This document shows positions 45,504 through 54,690 of a stretch of DNA of 64,000 nucleotides, piece by piece (the first letter of the stretch is position 1; each line of letters begins with the position of its first letter). The notes beneath the pieces are model-generated. The model searched no databases. It had not been told where the DNA came from and saw only the letters and a list, made by a program, of their open reading frames with translations. The translations under genes and the position numbers were made by a program. Location of the stretch: contig NZ_KK211081.1 of NCBI RefSeq assembly GCF_000620145.1, positions 496,028 to 560,027 on the forward strand, read 5' to 3'. The stretch is from Deefgea rivuli DSM 18356. Its GTDB lineage: Bacteria > Pseudomonadota > Gammaproteobacteria > Burkholderiales > Chitinibacteraceae.

Positions 45504-45830
45504 ATGCAAGTTTGGCAAACGATACGGATGAGTTGTGCACCGCTGCTGCTAGCCTTGAGCTTGCTGCTGTTTTGCACGCCCGTATCGGCCAGCATCTCGG
45601 CACCTAGCCCGCAATTGAGTGAGCGTCAGGTCACCACGCATTGCCCTAGCCACCAAGCAAACCTCAATCACGCAAGCTTTGATTGTTTAGGCCACTGCGC
45701 TCTACCCGCGCAAATCACTCCTAGCTCATGCATTACACCACTGCTGAGTGTGCAGCATGCAGCGCCCGCCTTCTCGCAACAAATGGTCGATCTCAGCCCC
45801 GCCTCTCCGCCACCCAGGCGTCATTCGTAA
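45504..45830 (+). CDS. Secreted Cys/His-containing protein, unknown
   Basis: 108 residues. An N-terminal signal peptide (about 10-30, APLLLALSLLLFCTPVSA) is followed by a mature part with CPSH, CLGHC and further Cys and His, then a Pro/Arg-rich end (PPPRRHS). The pattern resembles small periplasmic metal-related proteins that precede metal-transport genes, but I cannot name a family. The start could also be the ATG at 45528. Ribosome-binding site is weak. It is followed after 69 bp by a membrane protein gene on the same strand with a good Shine-Dalgarno, so the two may be co-transcribed. Confidence 0.6.
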   Translation: MQVWQTIRMSCAPLLLALSLLLFCTPVSASISAPSPQLSERQVTTHCPSHQANLNHASFDCLGHCALPAQITPSSCITPLLSVQHAAPAFSQQMVDLSPASPPPRRHS

Positions 45831-45899
45831 CAATCAATTGATTTGAATTTACGCTTTGATCCCATCACGGCGCAGCATGCCTGCGCCACGGAGACGCAC

Positions 45900-46403
45900 A
45901 TGAATATGACTCACTACATGGCCTTGCTGGCCGACAATCAACCGTGGAATCTGATTTTCTTTATGGCGATTCCCGTCATCCTCGCCGAAACCGTCGCGAT
46001 TACCGAGCTATTTATCCTCTTTTCACGCCAGTTTCACGGCAAAATGCGCCAAATCAATCGCTTTGCCAGCATTACGGGCGGCGTGTATTTTTGCGGGGTA
46101 TTTGTCTATTTGATGGCCAACGCCGTGATTCCGATTACGCAGGCCGGAGAATGGCGTGGTATCGCCGATATCATTGCGGTCGGCTTTTATTTATCCGGCA
46201 TCGTGCCTTTGGGCGGCTTGGCTTTGCTGGATTTGGGCGTCATTGGAAAAGGCTGGGATGAAGAGAGAAAACTCAAACTGCATGCGATCTTTGTCGCGAT
46301 CTTTTTAGTCGTCGCGCATATCGCGATGATTTTTGGGATGCTGGATCCAACACTCTTTATGGCGCAAGAAATGAGTAGTGTGATGCCAGCAATGCATCAC
46401 TAA
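45900..46403 (+). CDS. Four-helix membrane protein, conserved hypothetical (DUF6803-like)
   Basis: 167 residues from the ATG at 45900, with GGAG six bases upstream. Four transmembrane segments (about 17-38, 55-76, 88-112 and 128-150) and a conserved acidic/His-containing opening (THYMALLADNQPWNLIFFMA). Met and His at the C-terminus (MFGMLDPTLFMAQEMSSVMPAMHH) suggest metal contact. I associate it with the DUF6803 family from memory; function unknown. Upstream Cys/His secreted protein and downstream two-component system are the context, and a metal-stress role is possible but unproven. Confidence 0.75.
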   Translation: MNMTHYMALLADNQPWNLIFFMAIPVILAETVAITELFILFSRQFHGKMRQINRFASITGGVYFCGVFVYLMANAVIPITQAGEWRGIADIIAVGFYLSGIVPLGGLALLDLGVIGKGWDEERKLKLHAIFVAIFLVVAHIAMIFGMLDPTLFMAQEMSSVMPAMHH

Positions 46404-46414
46404 AACATAAGCAA

Positions 46415-46463
46415 GGGTATATCCATCAAAGCCTTTTTAGTAAAAGCCTAGATGGCTATACCC
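46415..46463. repeat. GGGTAT/ATACCC dispersed element, copy E
   Basis: A 49-bp element with GGGTATATCCATC and GATGGCTATACCC as outer arms. The inner CCATC/GATGG pairs. It contains the stop codon of the sensor kinase (46456-46458) and so supplies that gene's 3' end. Confidence 0.78.
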
Positions 46464-47814
46464 TTCTATCAAATACAATGCGTACTTCTGCACCATTCAA
46501 AGTACTCCGCCCTAAATGGATTGTCCCGCCATAGGCATGCACAATATCGGTGACAACGGCAAGGCCGATGCCTTGGCCTGCGACATGTTCATCCAGACGA
46601 ATGCCACGCTGCAATGCGCGCTCGGGTTCTGCACCAAAACCGGGTCCATCATCGGCAACGATAATCAGCAAGCCCATATCGCTGCTGCGCAATGACAATG
46701 CAACTTTGTGCTGCGCGAATTTCCCCGCGTTATCAAGCACATTGCCCAGCACTTCAAACGCATCGCCCTCATCCAGCGGCCAAGCGACATTATCAGCGCA
46801 ATCCAGCGTGAAAGTTAAGCCACGCCCCGCGTAGACTTTCTGCATCGCCGCCAACACGCGCTCAGCGATGGGTTTGAGCAGAATCGCCGCAGCCAATTCA
46901 ACCGAACCACGCAGCGCGGCGCGATTGAGTTGATGTTGCACAATATGATCCATCCGCGTCACTTGTTCATTCACGCGTTGCGCGTAATCGTCGCCAGATG
47001 ATTCTGAACGCAAAATAGGTTCTGCTCTCAAAATGGCCAAGGGCGTTTTTAAGCTATGCGCCAAATCAGCCAAAGCTTCACGATAGCGCTGTTGGCGTGC
47101 GCGCTCTTGTTCCACCAAGCGATTCAGCCTGCCTGCCAATGGTGCTAATTCTCGCGGATATGCACCAGCCACTTGCGCTTGCTCACCCTCTTCAATCGCC
47201 GCCAGTTCAATTTCTAAACGACGTAGCGGCGCTAAACCCCAACGCAAAATCAGTGCTTGCGCCAGCAATAAACACACCGCAGCCGCGGCCAAACCGCCCC
47301 AGAGCGCGCGCTGAAATTGCTCAAGTTGCGCTTGAAAATATTGCTGATCTTCTAAAACGCGAAAACGAATCGTTTGCGCAGTTTGCCCAGCGAGCCAGCG
47401 CACTTGGTACGCGGTTTGTAGGAAATCACGCTTGCCTAGACGCAGCGCTTCTTGCTGCCAGACGCCAGTTGCCAGTGCCAAAGGAGGTAGGTTTTTGACT
47501 TGCGCAGCGGAAGGCGAAGCCCATTGCTCGGTTTTATCGGGGTTTTCAATAAAGGCATAAAGCCCAGAATTGGGAATCGAAAACAGCGGCTCGGCCAATT
47601 GCTTGGGGAGTTCCAAACGACCTTGCGGGCTCAGTTCGGTCATCGCAATCAGCAAATACACCGCGCTTTGCAGCCGCGCAAAATGACTATCACGCAGATG
47701 TTGGCTGTAAATGCCTTGCACAGCCCAACCCGTCACGCAGAAAAACGCCAGCAAAACCACACTGGCGCCCAGATGCAAACGCAGACGAATTGAAAGATTA
47801 TTTAAACGGCTCAC
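46456..47814 (-). CDS. Two-component sensor histidine kinase (PhoQ/QseC-like)
   Basis: 452 residues. Two transmembrane segments (about 15-35 and 170-192) flank a periplasmic sensor of about 135 residues, then a HAMP-like linker (LRRLEIELAAIEEGE), HisKA with the phospho-accepting His in LADLAHSLKTPLAILR, and HATPase motifs (EVLGNVLDNAGKFAQH, DDGPGFG, GQGIGLAV). The kinase-after-regulator layout with a PepSY protein upstream resembles PhoPQ/QseBC-type envelope-sensing systems. It overlaps the response regulator by 4 nt. The last residues and stop come from repeat copy E. Confidence 0.94.
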   Translation of the reverse strand: MSRLNNLSIRLRLHLGASVVLLAFFCVTGWAVQGIYSQHLRDSHFARLQSAVYLLIAMTELSPQGRLELPKQLAEPLFSIPNSGLYAFIENPDKTEQWASPSAAQVKNLPPLALATGVWQQEALRLGKRDFLQTAYQVRWLAGQTAQTIRFRVLEDQQYFQAQLEQFQRALWGGLAAAAVCLLLAQALILRWGLAPLRRLEIELAAIEEGEQAQVAGAYPRELAPLAGRLNRLVEQERARQQRYREALADLAHSLKTPLAILRAEPILRSESSGDDYAQRVNEQVTRMDHIVQHQLNRAALRGSVELAAAILLKPIAERVLAAMQKVYAGRGLTFTLDCADNVAWPLDEGDAFEVLGNVLDNAGKFAQHKVALSLRSSDMGLLIIVADDGPGFGAEPERALQRGIRLDEHVAGQGIGLAVVTDIVHAYGGTIHLGRSTLNGAEVRIVFDRRV

Positions 47815-48488
47815 ACAGTTTCCAAAGCAAAACGATAGCCGCGGCCACGCACGGTTTCGATGCTGGCTACAGCACTATCTTGATCGAGTTTGCGGCGTAA
47901 GCGACTCAGCAATACTTCGATCACATTGCTGTCGCGGTCGGCTTCGTGTGGGTAAAGATAATCAGCCAGCGCCAGTTTGCTCACGACATTGGGGCGCTGA
48001 TGAATCAGATGTTCCAGCAGGCGATATTCAAACGCGGTCAAATCAATCACACCTTCGGCATTGCGCACTTGCTGGCGCGCAAAATCAATTTGCAACACGC
48101 CAAAATCAAGGCCATTGGGCAAGGCGTTCAGCGCGCGGCGCAGCAAAGCCATTACGCGCGCCGCCAGTTCGGGATATTCAAACGGTTTGGTCAGATAATC
48201 ATCCGCGCCCGCTTCAAGGCCAGCAACTTTTTCCTGCCAATTGGCACGCGCCGTCAAAATCAAAATCGGCATCGTATGCCCGGCGGCCCGAACGCGCTCA
48301 ATGACTTGAATACCGTTTAGCTTGGGCAAGCCCAAATCAACAATCAGCAAATCAAAGGGATATTCACAAGCTTGAAACAGCCCGTCCTCACCATCGTTTG
48401 AGGTATCGACGCGGTAGCCTTCTGCGGTTAAACGCGCCGCCAGCGATTCACGCAGCGCAGCTTCGTCTTCGATCAGCAATAAGCGCAT
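47811..48488 (-). CDS. OmpR-family response regulator
   Basis: 225 residues. Receiver domain (1-118) with the acidic pair LLIEDE, phospho-acceptor Asp in LLIVDLGLPKLNG, and switch Lys in YLTKPFEYPEL. C-terminal winged helix (about 125-222, FEYRLLEHLIHQRPNVVSKL, then RDSNVIEVLLSRLRRKLDQD and RGRGYRFAL). It pairs with the sensor kinase encoded directly downstream (4-nt overlap). A PepSY-domain gene ends 9 bp before its start on the same strand, so the three genes probably form one operon. Confidence 0.96.
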   Translation of the reverse strand: MRLLLIEDEAALRESLAARLTAEGYRVDTSNDGEDGLFQACEYPFDLLIVDLGLPKLNGIQVIERVRAAGHTMPILILTARANWQEKVAGLEAGADDYLTKPFEYPELAARVMALLRRALNALPNGLDFGVLQIDFARQQVRNAEGVIDLTAFEYRLLEHLIHQRPNVVSKLALADYLYPHEADRDSNVIEVLLSRLRRKLDQDSAVASIETVRGRGYRFALETV

Positions 48489-48497
48489 GATTGCAAC

Positions 48498-48737
48498 TTA
48501 GTAGACTTTGCCAGTGGCTTCATCGACAAACACCGCGCGGACTTCACCGCTGCTGGTTAACACTTTCACGCGCCAGACGTTTTTATCGCCTTCAACGAAT
48601 TTCTCCACCGACATCACGCGGCCACCGTTGGTTTTCTTTTGCGCCAGCGCCGACGCATCATCGCGACTCACTGCGGCATAGGCCGAGCCCGCCAACAAAC
48701 ACGCGGTGCAGAACATGACTTTCAATAGCATTTTCAT
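48498..48737 (-). CDS. Periplasmic PepSY-domain protein
   Basis: 79 residues from the ATG at 48737 with AAGGAGAG upstream. A signal peptide (about 1-21, cut after AYA) is followed by a single PepSY-like domain ending VFVDEATGKVY. Small PepSY proteins are commonly encoded with PhoPQ/QseBC-like systems and may modulate the sensor kinase in the periplasm. It ends 9 bp before the response regulator start. Confidence 0.88.
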   Translation of the reverse strand: MKMLLKVMFCTACLLAGSAYAAVSRDDASALAQKKTNGGRVMSVEKFVEGDKNVWRVKVLTSSGEVRAVFVDEATGKVY

Positions 48738-48835
48738 GATGACTCTCCTTTTACTCAACACCAATTGTACCTGCAAGCGATGCCCTATACGGTGGGCTTA
48801 ATCACAAACCCTCAGCCCAACGCACACCTGCACGA

Positions 48836-49402
48836 CTAATCATCTAATTCTACCAAAACCCGCACCGGCAAACGTGATCCCGGCTCACCCGGATAACGCG
48901 GCATCGTCGTGCTGTAAATTTGTGAACGATATTCATAATCCACCAAATAATCACGCACTTGCTGGCGATAATCATTCACTTGCTGACAACGCTGTACTTC
49001 ACGATTCACAGTTTGCGTTTGCTGCGCACGATACGGATCTGCCACGTGATTACCCACCATCGCGCCGATCAAAGTTCCAGCGACTGTCGCCACATCACGG
49101 CCACGGCCCTTACCCACTTGATGCCCCAAGACACCACCAGCAACGCCACCGATAATGGTTCCGGCATAGCTTGGTGCAGCTTGCTGAGGCACCGATTCGG
49201 TCACCCATTCTGAGCGACATTCTTGTCGTGGCTGGCTAATTTGCTCGTAACGCGGCTGCACACTGCGGATCACCGCATAATCTTTTTGCTGCCATTTAGG
49301 CTGATGACGATTCTGCGATTCATCATCCCAATCGTCCCGCCCCGCCTGCGCCGCACCACTGAACAATGCCACGAGCAAGATAACTACCGTTGATTTGTGC
49401 AT
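48836..49402 (-). CDS. Glycine-zipper outer-membrane-associated protein (17-kDa surface antigen-like)
   Basis: 188 residues from the ATG at 49402 (GAGG upstream). Signal peptide (about 1-20), a charged, Gln/Tyr-rich region, then the glycine zipper 2TM module (YAGTIIGGVAGGVLGHQVGK, GRGRDVATVAGTLIGAMVGN) and a C-terminal Tyr/Arg-rich part. The family inserts its hairpin into the outer membrane or periplasmic face. It lies upstream of the PepSY/two-component operon with a 98-bp gap; co-regulation is possible. The exact function is not known. Confidence 0.85.
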   Translation of the reverse strand: MHKSTVVILLVALFSGAAQAGRDDWDDESQNRHQPKWQQKDYAVIRSVQPRYEQISQPRQECRSEWVTESVPQQAAPSYAGTIIGGVAGGVLGHQVGKGRGRDVATVAGTLIGAMVGNHVADPYRAQQTQTVNREVQRCQQVNDYRQQVRDYLVDYEYRSQIYSTTMPRYPGEPGSRLPVRVLVELDD

Positions 49403-49506
49403 GATAAGCCTCACTTCGCAATTCACCTTTGATACCACCTAGGATGCGCGCAGCGAGCTGAATCGATTCTGAACAACTAAAAACAGCTTAAAAATAATTA
49501 ATCAAT

Positions 49507-49555
49507 GGGTATATACACCCAGATTTTAATCAATAAAGCCTACAGCCAAATACCC
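49507..49555. repeat. GGGTAT/ATACCC dispersed element, copy F
   Basis: A 49-bp element, GGGTATATACACCC... to AAAGCCTACAGCCAAATACCC, in the 248-bp divergent spacer between the glycine-zipper gene and the C92-like hydrolase. The rest of the spacer shows nothing else recognisable. Confidence 0.75.
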
Positions 49556-49650
49556 ACCAACACAGCAACAATCCACCACCCGCTCAAGATAAAAACTTTA
49601 CAGCCATTGCTATTTTCACTGATGATTTGGCAACTAAAAAAGGATGAAGC

Positions 49651-51150
49651 ATGTTGCGTTGGCTATTGTGTGCGGTCTTATTAATACCGCTAGGCGTATT
49701 CGCGGCCGAAGAAAATCACTTTGCTGAGCAGATCAATCAACTGATTAATTTGCGTAGCCAAGCGTATCAATTTGCCCAAGAGCACCAAATCAGCGAACAA
49801 AAATCCGTCAAACTCACGCGTGCGCAGAGCAATCAAATGCGCGATATGGCGCAGCGCTATATTCAGCTACGTGGCGAGATTTTGCCCTACGCTGAAGCCG
49901 TCGCGCCCTTATTTCAAGCCGATGTGCGGCTCAAATTGTCCAGCGAAAAGCCAACAAATGCCGTGGATTTTAAGCGCACCTTGCCACTCAAAGGCGCGAC
50001 CTACACCCTAGTGATCAATCCCAACGACGCAGCTGGCCAGCAAGTCTTGCAGGATATTCAACAAGGCCTCGCTGCCGCGCTGGTGCTGATGGATAGCTAC
50101 CAAATCGCAATTGAGCCTTACGCCAACAATCCGGCCCTGAATTACTTGCTCACTTATGACGTGGGCAAAAGCGTTTCGCTGCGGCAATTGGCGAGTAATT
50201 ATCACTCCAGCGAGTTTCGTACTCGCCTGTTAAAAGCCACTCAATTTGTCGATCAATTGATGGCGGAGCGGCGCGAGCAAGGGATTAATAGCAGCGTCAT
50301 CGAAAACGATTATTACGCACTAAGCCAAAGCACCATCTGGTATGTGTCGCTACACCAGAGTAATCAAGTCGATGTGGCCGATACCCTACAATATTTAGTG
50401 GGCGAATTGGGGCTGCAACAGCAAAGCATTCAAAACACGCTGAGCTACGGCCTGAGTATGGGCTTTGGCAATATGGCGGGCCTAGCACAAACCCGCAAGG
50501 GCAAACTCACGCGCCTACCCGCCAGTGAAGTGCAAGCGCTAGAAAACCAGCTTAAACCGCTGGATATTTTGTTGGAAAAAACCCCGTTTCGACTCACCGA
50601 TAAAATGATTCCCGGCCATTACGGCCACGTTGCTGTGTGGCTAGGCAGCGAAGCTGAGCTGCGTGCAATGGGCATTTGGGATGAAATTGCGCCAGCGTAT
50701 CAAGCCAAAATCCGCAACGGTGGCCGGATTGTCGAAGCGCTGCGCAGCGGCGTAACAATTAGCAGTTTGGAGCAATTTTTAAATATTGATGACCTGCTGG
50801 TGCTGCGCGAAAGCCAAACGCCCGATGTTGATTATCAACACGCCGCGATCCTCACCGCGCTGGCGCAAGTGGGTAAAGAATATGATTTCAACTTTGATGT
50901 ACTGACGCACGAACGGATTGTCTGCTCGGAACTGGCTTATGTCGTCTTTCCAGAACTGCCGTGGCCGATTTCCAAAGCACTCGGTCGCTACACAATCAGC
51001 CCCGACAATGTCGCACAACTGGCGGTCAACGACGAGCCGATTCTTAACCCTGTGATTCTTTATCGCGACGGCGTGGCGATCAAAACCGACCTGCGCGAAA
51101 CCCTGAGCCGTTTGATTAATCCCAAAACGACACTGTTTGCAAAACAATAA
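49651..51150 (+). CDS. Periplasmic YiiX/C92-like cysteine hydrolase (permuted NlpC/P60)
   Basis: 499 residues, with AAGGATG upstream and a signal peptide (about 1-18, cut after VFA). The N-terminal 300 residues are helical and unrecognised. The C-terminal part has the permuted papain-like pattern of the YiiX/peptidase C92 family: His in PGHYGHVAVWLGSE (about residue 323) and, later in the chain, the nucleophile Cys in ERIVCSELAYVVF (about 425). Probably an amidase, thioesterase or lipid/peptide hydrolase in the cell envelope; substrate unknown. The long helical N-terminal extension is unusual for the family. Confidence 0.8.
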   Translation: MLRWLLCAVLLIPLGVFAAEENHFAEQINQLINLRSQAYQFAQEHQISEQKSVKLTRAQSNQMRDMAQRYIQLRGEILPYAEAVAPLFQADVRLKLSSEKPTNAVDFKRTLPLKGATYTLVINPNDAAGQQVLQDIQQGLAAALVLMDSYQIAIEPYANNPALNYLLTYDVGKSVSLRQLASNYHSSEFRTRLLKATQFVDQLMAERREQGINSSVIENDYYALSQSTIWYVSLHQSNQVDVADTLQYLVGELGLQQQSIQNTLSYGLSMGFGNMAGLAQTRKGKLTRLPASEVQALENQLKPLDILLEKTPFRLTDKMIPGHYGHVAVWLGSEAELRAMGIWDEIAPAYQAKIRNGGRIVEALRSGVTISSLEQFLNIDDLLVLRESQTPDVDYQHAAILTALAQVGKEYDFNFDVLTHERIVCSELAYVVFPELPWPISKALGRYTISPDNVAQLAVNDEPILNPVILYRDGVAIKTDLRETLSRLINPKTTLFAKQ

Positions 51151-51161
51151 GCAAAAAATTT

Positions 51162-51378
51162 GATCACGAAATGCACGAAAATAAAGCAAAAAACACGAAA
51201 TAAAAACACTTCAAATTGATAAGCTATCTTAAATTTCTGTGGGAGCGGGCTTGCCCGCGAAGCATTTGATATTCGCGACAAGCCCGCTCCCACAAAAACT
51301 ATATTTTCATCTTTTCCAAAGCAAAGACATCATCAAGAAATGGACTCATTTTGATTTTTTTTCGTGCCTTTCATGATC
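51162..51378. repeat. CACGAA-type long inverted repeat, copy 1, enclosing a REP
   Basis: The left arm GATCACGAAATGCACGAAAA (51162 on) is the inverted counterpart of TTTTCGTGCCTTTCATGATC (ending 51378). Between them lies the REP hairpin at 51238-51294. This fills the 342-bp gap between the C92-like gene and uvrB. Three similar structures occur at 57767, 58612 and 63402. Confidence 0.7.
51238..51294. repeat. REP-type hairpin
   Basis: Perfect 16-bp arms TGTGGGAGCGGGCTTG and CAAGCCCGCTCCCACA enclose CCCGCGAA...TTCGCGA, where CGCGAA/TTCGCG also pair. The sequence is the well-known Pseudomonas REP type (GTGGGAGCGGGCTTGCCCGC). In Pseudomonas it is mobilised by RAYT transposases; none is encoded in this window. 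Confidence 0.9.
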
Positions 51379-51492
51379 CATGCCCTTCATCCGTCGCTCA
51401 CTGGCGATATTTGTCTAACAATCCTGCGCAAGGCTTGAGTCCTGCCGCACATCCGCCCACAATGCGGGGTCTTGCTTTCAATCGGGTTACCC

Positions 51493-53511
51493 ATGTTTGT
51501 TGAATACCCCAATTCACCGTACAAATTATTTCAGCCCTTCCCGCCTGCTGGCGATCAGCCCAAGGCGATTGAACAGCTGATTGAAGGCCTGGACGATGGA
51601 TTGCGCTTTCAAACGCTGCTCGGCGTAACCGGCTCGGGCAAGACCTTTACGATGGCGAATGTCATCGCGCGCACGGGGCGGCCAGCGATTATTATGGCGC
51701 CCAATAAAACCCTCGCTGCTCAGCTGTACTCCGAAATGCGCGAGTTTTTCCCCGAAAACTCGGTCGAATATTTCGTGTCGTATTACGATTATTACCAGCC
51801 CGAAGCCTACGTGCCGAGCCGCGATCTGTTTATCGAAAAAGACAGCGCGATCAACGAGCACATTGAACAAATGCGCCTGTCGGCGACCAAAGCAATGCTA
51901 GAGCGCCCCGATTGTATTATTGTCGCCACCGTGTCGGCGATTTACGGGATTGGCGATCCGTCCGATTATCACGCGATGATTTTGCATCTGTCCGAGGGTG
52001 AAAAAATCGGCCAGCGCGACATTATCAAACGCCTAATTACGATGCAGTACGACCGCAACGAAATCGAATTTGCCCGCGGGCATTTTCGCGTTCGCGGCGA
52101 TGTGATTGATATTTTCCCCGCTGAAAGCGCCGATTTGGCGGTGCGCGTATCGATGTTCGACGATGAAATCGAGCGCATCAGCCTGTTCGATCCGCTCACC
52201 GGTCATGTCAAACAGCGCATGGGTCGCTTCACGGTGTTCCCATCCAGCCATTACGTCACGCCGCGCGAAAAAGTGCTCGCGGCGGTTGAAACCATCAAAG
52301 ATGAGCTGCGTGATCGCTTGGCGTTTTATTACCAAGAACACAAACTCGTCGAAGCGCAGCGGCTCGAACAACGCACGCGTTTTGATTTAGAAATGCTCGG
52401 TGAAATGGGCTTTTGCAAAGGCATTGAAAATTATTCGCGGCATTTCTCTGGCAAACCCGCAGGCTCGGCGCCGCCGACTTTGCTCGATTATTTGCCCAAA
52501 GATGGCCTGATGATTTTGGACGAAAGCCATGTGATGATCGGCCAAATTGGCGCGATGTATAAAGGCGACCGTTCACGTAAAGAAAATCTGGTCGATTACG
52601 GTTTCCGCATGCCGTCCGCGCTCGACAATCGCCCGCTCAAATTCGAAGAATTCGAGCGCTTAATGCCGCAAACGATTTTCGTCTCCGCCACGCCTGCAGC
52701 CTACGAAGCCGAGCATCAAGGCCAAGTCGTCGAGCAGCTCGTTCGCCCAACAGGCTTGGTCGATCCACTGATTGAAGTGCGCCCCGTCGGCACGCAAGTC
52801 GATGATTTGCTGTCCGAAATCAATTTGCGTACCGCGATTGGCGAGCGCGTGTTGGTGACGACGCTGACCAAGAAAATGTCCGAACAACTCACCGATTATT
52901 TGCGCGAACACGGCGTCAAAGTGCGCTATCTACACTCGGACATCGACACCGTCGAGCGCGTTGAAATCCTGCGCGATCTGCGCCTTGGCGTGTTTGATGT
53001 GCTCATCGGGATTAACTTATTGCGCGAAGGTTTGGATATTCCCGAAGTCTCACTCGTTGCAATTCTCGATGCCGACAAAGAAGGCTTTTTGCGCTCTGAG
53101 CGCAGTCTGATTCAAACCATCGGTCGCGCCGCGCGTAATTTAAACGGTAAGGCGATTTTGTACGGCGACCGCATCACCAATTCGATGGAAAAAGCCATTG
53201 GCGAAACGCAGCGCCGCCGCGAAAAACAAATCGCGCACAATCTGGAACACGGCATCACGCCACGCGGCGTAGTGAAACGCATCAAAGACATTATCGACGG
53301 CGTTTACAACGCAGAAGAAGCGGTTGCCGCGCGCCTCGAAGAGAAAAAACACCGCATTGTTGCCGAGATGGATCCAAAACAATTGGCGAAAGAGCTGAAA
53401 CGACTCGAAAAAGAAATGCTCAACGCGGCGCAGAATTTAGAATTTGAAAAAGCCGCGAATCTGCGCGACGAACTCAAACGCCTACGCGAACGTGCATTTG
53501 GACATGATTAA
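51493..53511 (+). CDS. uvrB: Excinuclease ABC subunit B
   Basis: 672 residues from the ATG at 51493, giving [20 protein letters not shown]; the frame extends to 51472 without support. Helicase motif [19 protein letters not shown], the UvrB beta-hairpin region [20 protein letters not shown], motif [15 protein letters not shown], motif [13 protein letters not shown], motif [11 protein letters not shown], and a C-terminal UVR domain ([20 protein letters not shown]). UvrB verifies DNA lesions in nucleotide excision repair. No SOS box was found upstream. Confidence 0.97.
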   Translation: MFVEYPNSPYKLFQPFPPAGDQPKAIEQLIEGLDDGLRFQTLLGVTGSGKTFTMANVIARTGRPAIIMAPNKTLAAQLYSEMREFFPENSVEYFVSYYDYYQPEAYVPSRDLFIEKDSAINEHIEQMRLSATKAMLERPDCIIVATVSAIYGIGDPSDYHAMILHLSEGEKIGQRDIIKRLITMQYDRNEIEFARGHFRVRGDVIDIFPAESADLAVRVSMFDDEIERISLFDPLTGHVKQRMGRFTVFPSSHYVTPREKVLAAVETIKDELRDRLAFYYQEHKLVEAQRLEQRTRFDLEMLGEMGFCKGIENYSRHFSGKPAGSAPPTLLDYLPKDGLMILDESHVMIGQIGAMYKGDRSRKENLVDYGFRMPSALDNRPLKFEEFERLMPQTIFVSATPAAYEAEHQGQVVEQLVRPTGLVDPLIEVRPVGTQVDDLLSEINLRTAIGERVLVTTLTKKMSEQLTDYLREHGVKVRYLHSDIDTVERVEILRDLRLGVFDVLIGINLLREGLDIPEVSLVAILDADKEGFLRSERSLIQTIGRAARNLNGKAILYGDRITNSMEKAIGETQRRREKQIAHNLEHGITPRGVVKRIKDIIDGVYNAEEAVAARLEEKKHRIVAEMDPKQLAKELKRLEKEMLNAAQNLEFEKAANLRDELKRLRERAFGHD

Positions 53512-53583
53512 ACTGGTATAAAGATCGTAGTGCGGGCTAAATTTCGGCAAGTTCAAGCCACCTATTAAACCAATGGTATATTA

Positions 53584-54159
53584 ATGAAGCGCTTAATTTT
53601 AAAGACTTACAAAGCAATACCCATCATTGCCATTGCAATATTAAGTGTTCACATTCACGCCGAAACGGCCATCGCGTCCAATCAAGCCTTCGGCGAAAAT
53701 ACACCCGAATTTTTGCAAGGTATGAATACCACGCAGCCGTGGAAAACTTGGATTGTTGCGCCAGTGCTGACGCATCATTTTGATCGGCAAGCGGTGATTG
53801 ATGATGATCTGAACGAGCGCAATCCCGGCATCGGCGTGGAGCGCAGTAATGGGCTTTGGCACTGGATGCTGGGCGCGTATCGCAACTCGATCCGGCAAAA
53901 TTCGGTCTACGCGCAGCTGGGCTGGACACCGCTGCAATGGCAGTTCAGCGAGTCGGGCAACCTCTCGCTCGGCGCAGCGGCGGGCTTGTTAACGGGCTAT
54001 CAGAATACCGAAAAAGGCTATCCTGTCGTACCGGCGGGTGGCTTTTTAGCGTCGCTTGAAACGCCCTACCATTTCGGTATGAATCTGTTTATCGTGCCGA
54101 GCGTAAAAGCATTTCAAGTCGAAGGCTTTGTCGCGCTGCAAATTAAAGCGCATTTTTAA
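53584..54159 (+). CDS. Putative secreted/outer membrane protein, unknown
   Basis: 191 residues. An N-terminal signal peptide (about 12-26) is followed by a mature region with alternating aromatic/Gly residues (GLWHWMLGAYRNSIRQNSVY, then AQLGWTPLQWQF) and a C-terminal hydrophobic-aromatic end (VEGFVALQIKAHF) ending in Phe, as outer membrane beta-barrels often do. The YRNS-SVYAQLGW pattern looks like small barrel proteins. I cannot name a family. The start is the ATG at 53584, with no strong ribosome-binding site. Confidence 0.65.
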   Translation: MKRLILKTYKAIPIIAIAILSVHIHAETAIASNQAFGENTPEFLQGMNTTQPWKTWIVAPVLTHHFDRQAVIDDDLNERNPGIGVERSNGLWHWMLGAYRNSIRQNSVYAQLGWTPLQWQFSESGNLSLGAAAGLLTGYQNTEKGYPVVPAGGFLASLETPYHFGMNLFIVPSVKAFQVEGFVALQIKAHF

Positions 54160-54217
54160 TACGCTTTAATTTGCTAAGGCAATAGAGCGCGAACTGCGCC
54201 CCCGATATCTGTGCTAA

Positions 54218-54595
54218 TTAGTTCAGCGGTTTTTCAGCTTCAAGCAGCTCTTGACGGGCTTCATCAAGCTTGGCTTTTCGCTTAGCAATTTTCTTAGCAT
54301 CGCCTTTTTGCTCGGCCTCACGCAGATCTTTTTCACGCTCTACGACCTTTTGCTTGGCGCTCAGAATTTTGCCTTCCCGCTCTTTCGCAAGAGATGCATC
54401 GCTGCAATGCGCCTTGTTCTCACGCAAGGCTTTTTCTAGCCCAGCCACTTCCTGCTTTTGTCCCCGCGCCTTGGCTTCAACAATTTGGGCTTCGATATTG
54501 GCCTGCTTAGCAGCGCATGCTGATGACGGCGCTGCGGCAAAAGATGGCGCAGCGTACAGTGCAAATAATGAAGCACAAATCACAAGCTTTTTCAT
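54218..54595 (-). CDS. DUF1090 periplasmic protein (YqjC-like)
   Basis: 125 residues with AAGGAG ahead of the ATG at 54595. Signal peptide (about 1-20), one Cys pair (SACAAK and KAHCSD), then a highly charged Lys/Glu/Ala coiled-coil region (KQKVVEREKDLREAEQKGDA, then KKIAKRKAKLDEARQELLEA). The composition and length match the DUF1090 family of small periplasmic proteins of unknown role. Converges on the 53584 gene with 58 bp between stop codons. Confidence 0.88.
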   Translation of the reverse strand: MKKLVICASLFALYAAPSFAAAPSSACAAKQANIEAQIVEAKARGQKQEVAGLEKALRENKAHCSDASLAKEREGKILSAKQKVVEREKDLREAEQKGDAKKIAKRKAKLDEARQELLEAEKPLN

Positions 54596-54690
54596 GTTTT
54601 CTCCTTATCGTTTTGGTACCGCTAAAAACGATAGCATTCTCTTTTTTTAGCTTCAATGGAAATAATAAACCTCCGACTGCAAGATTCCGC

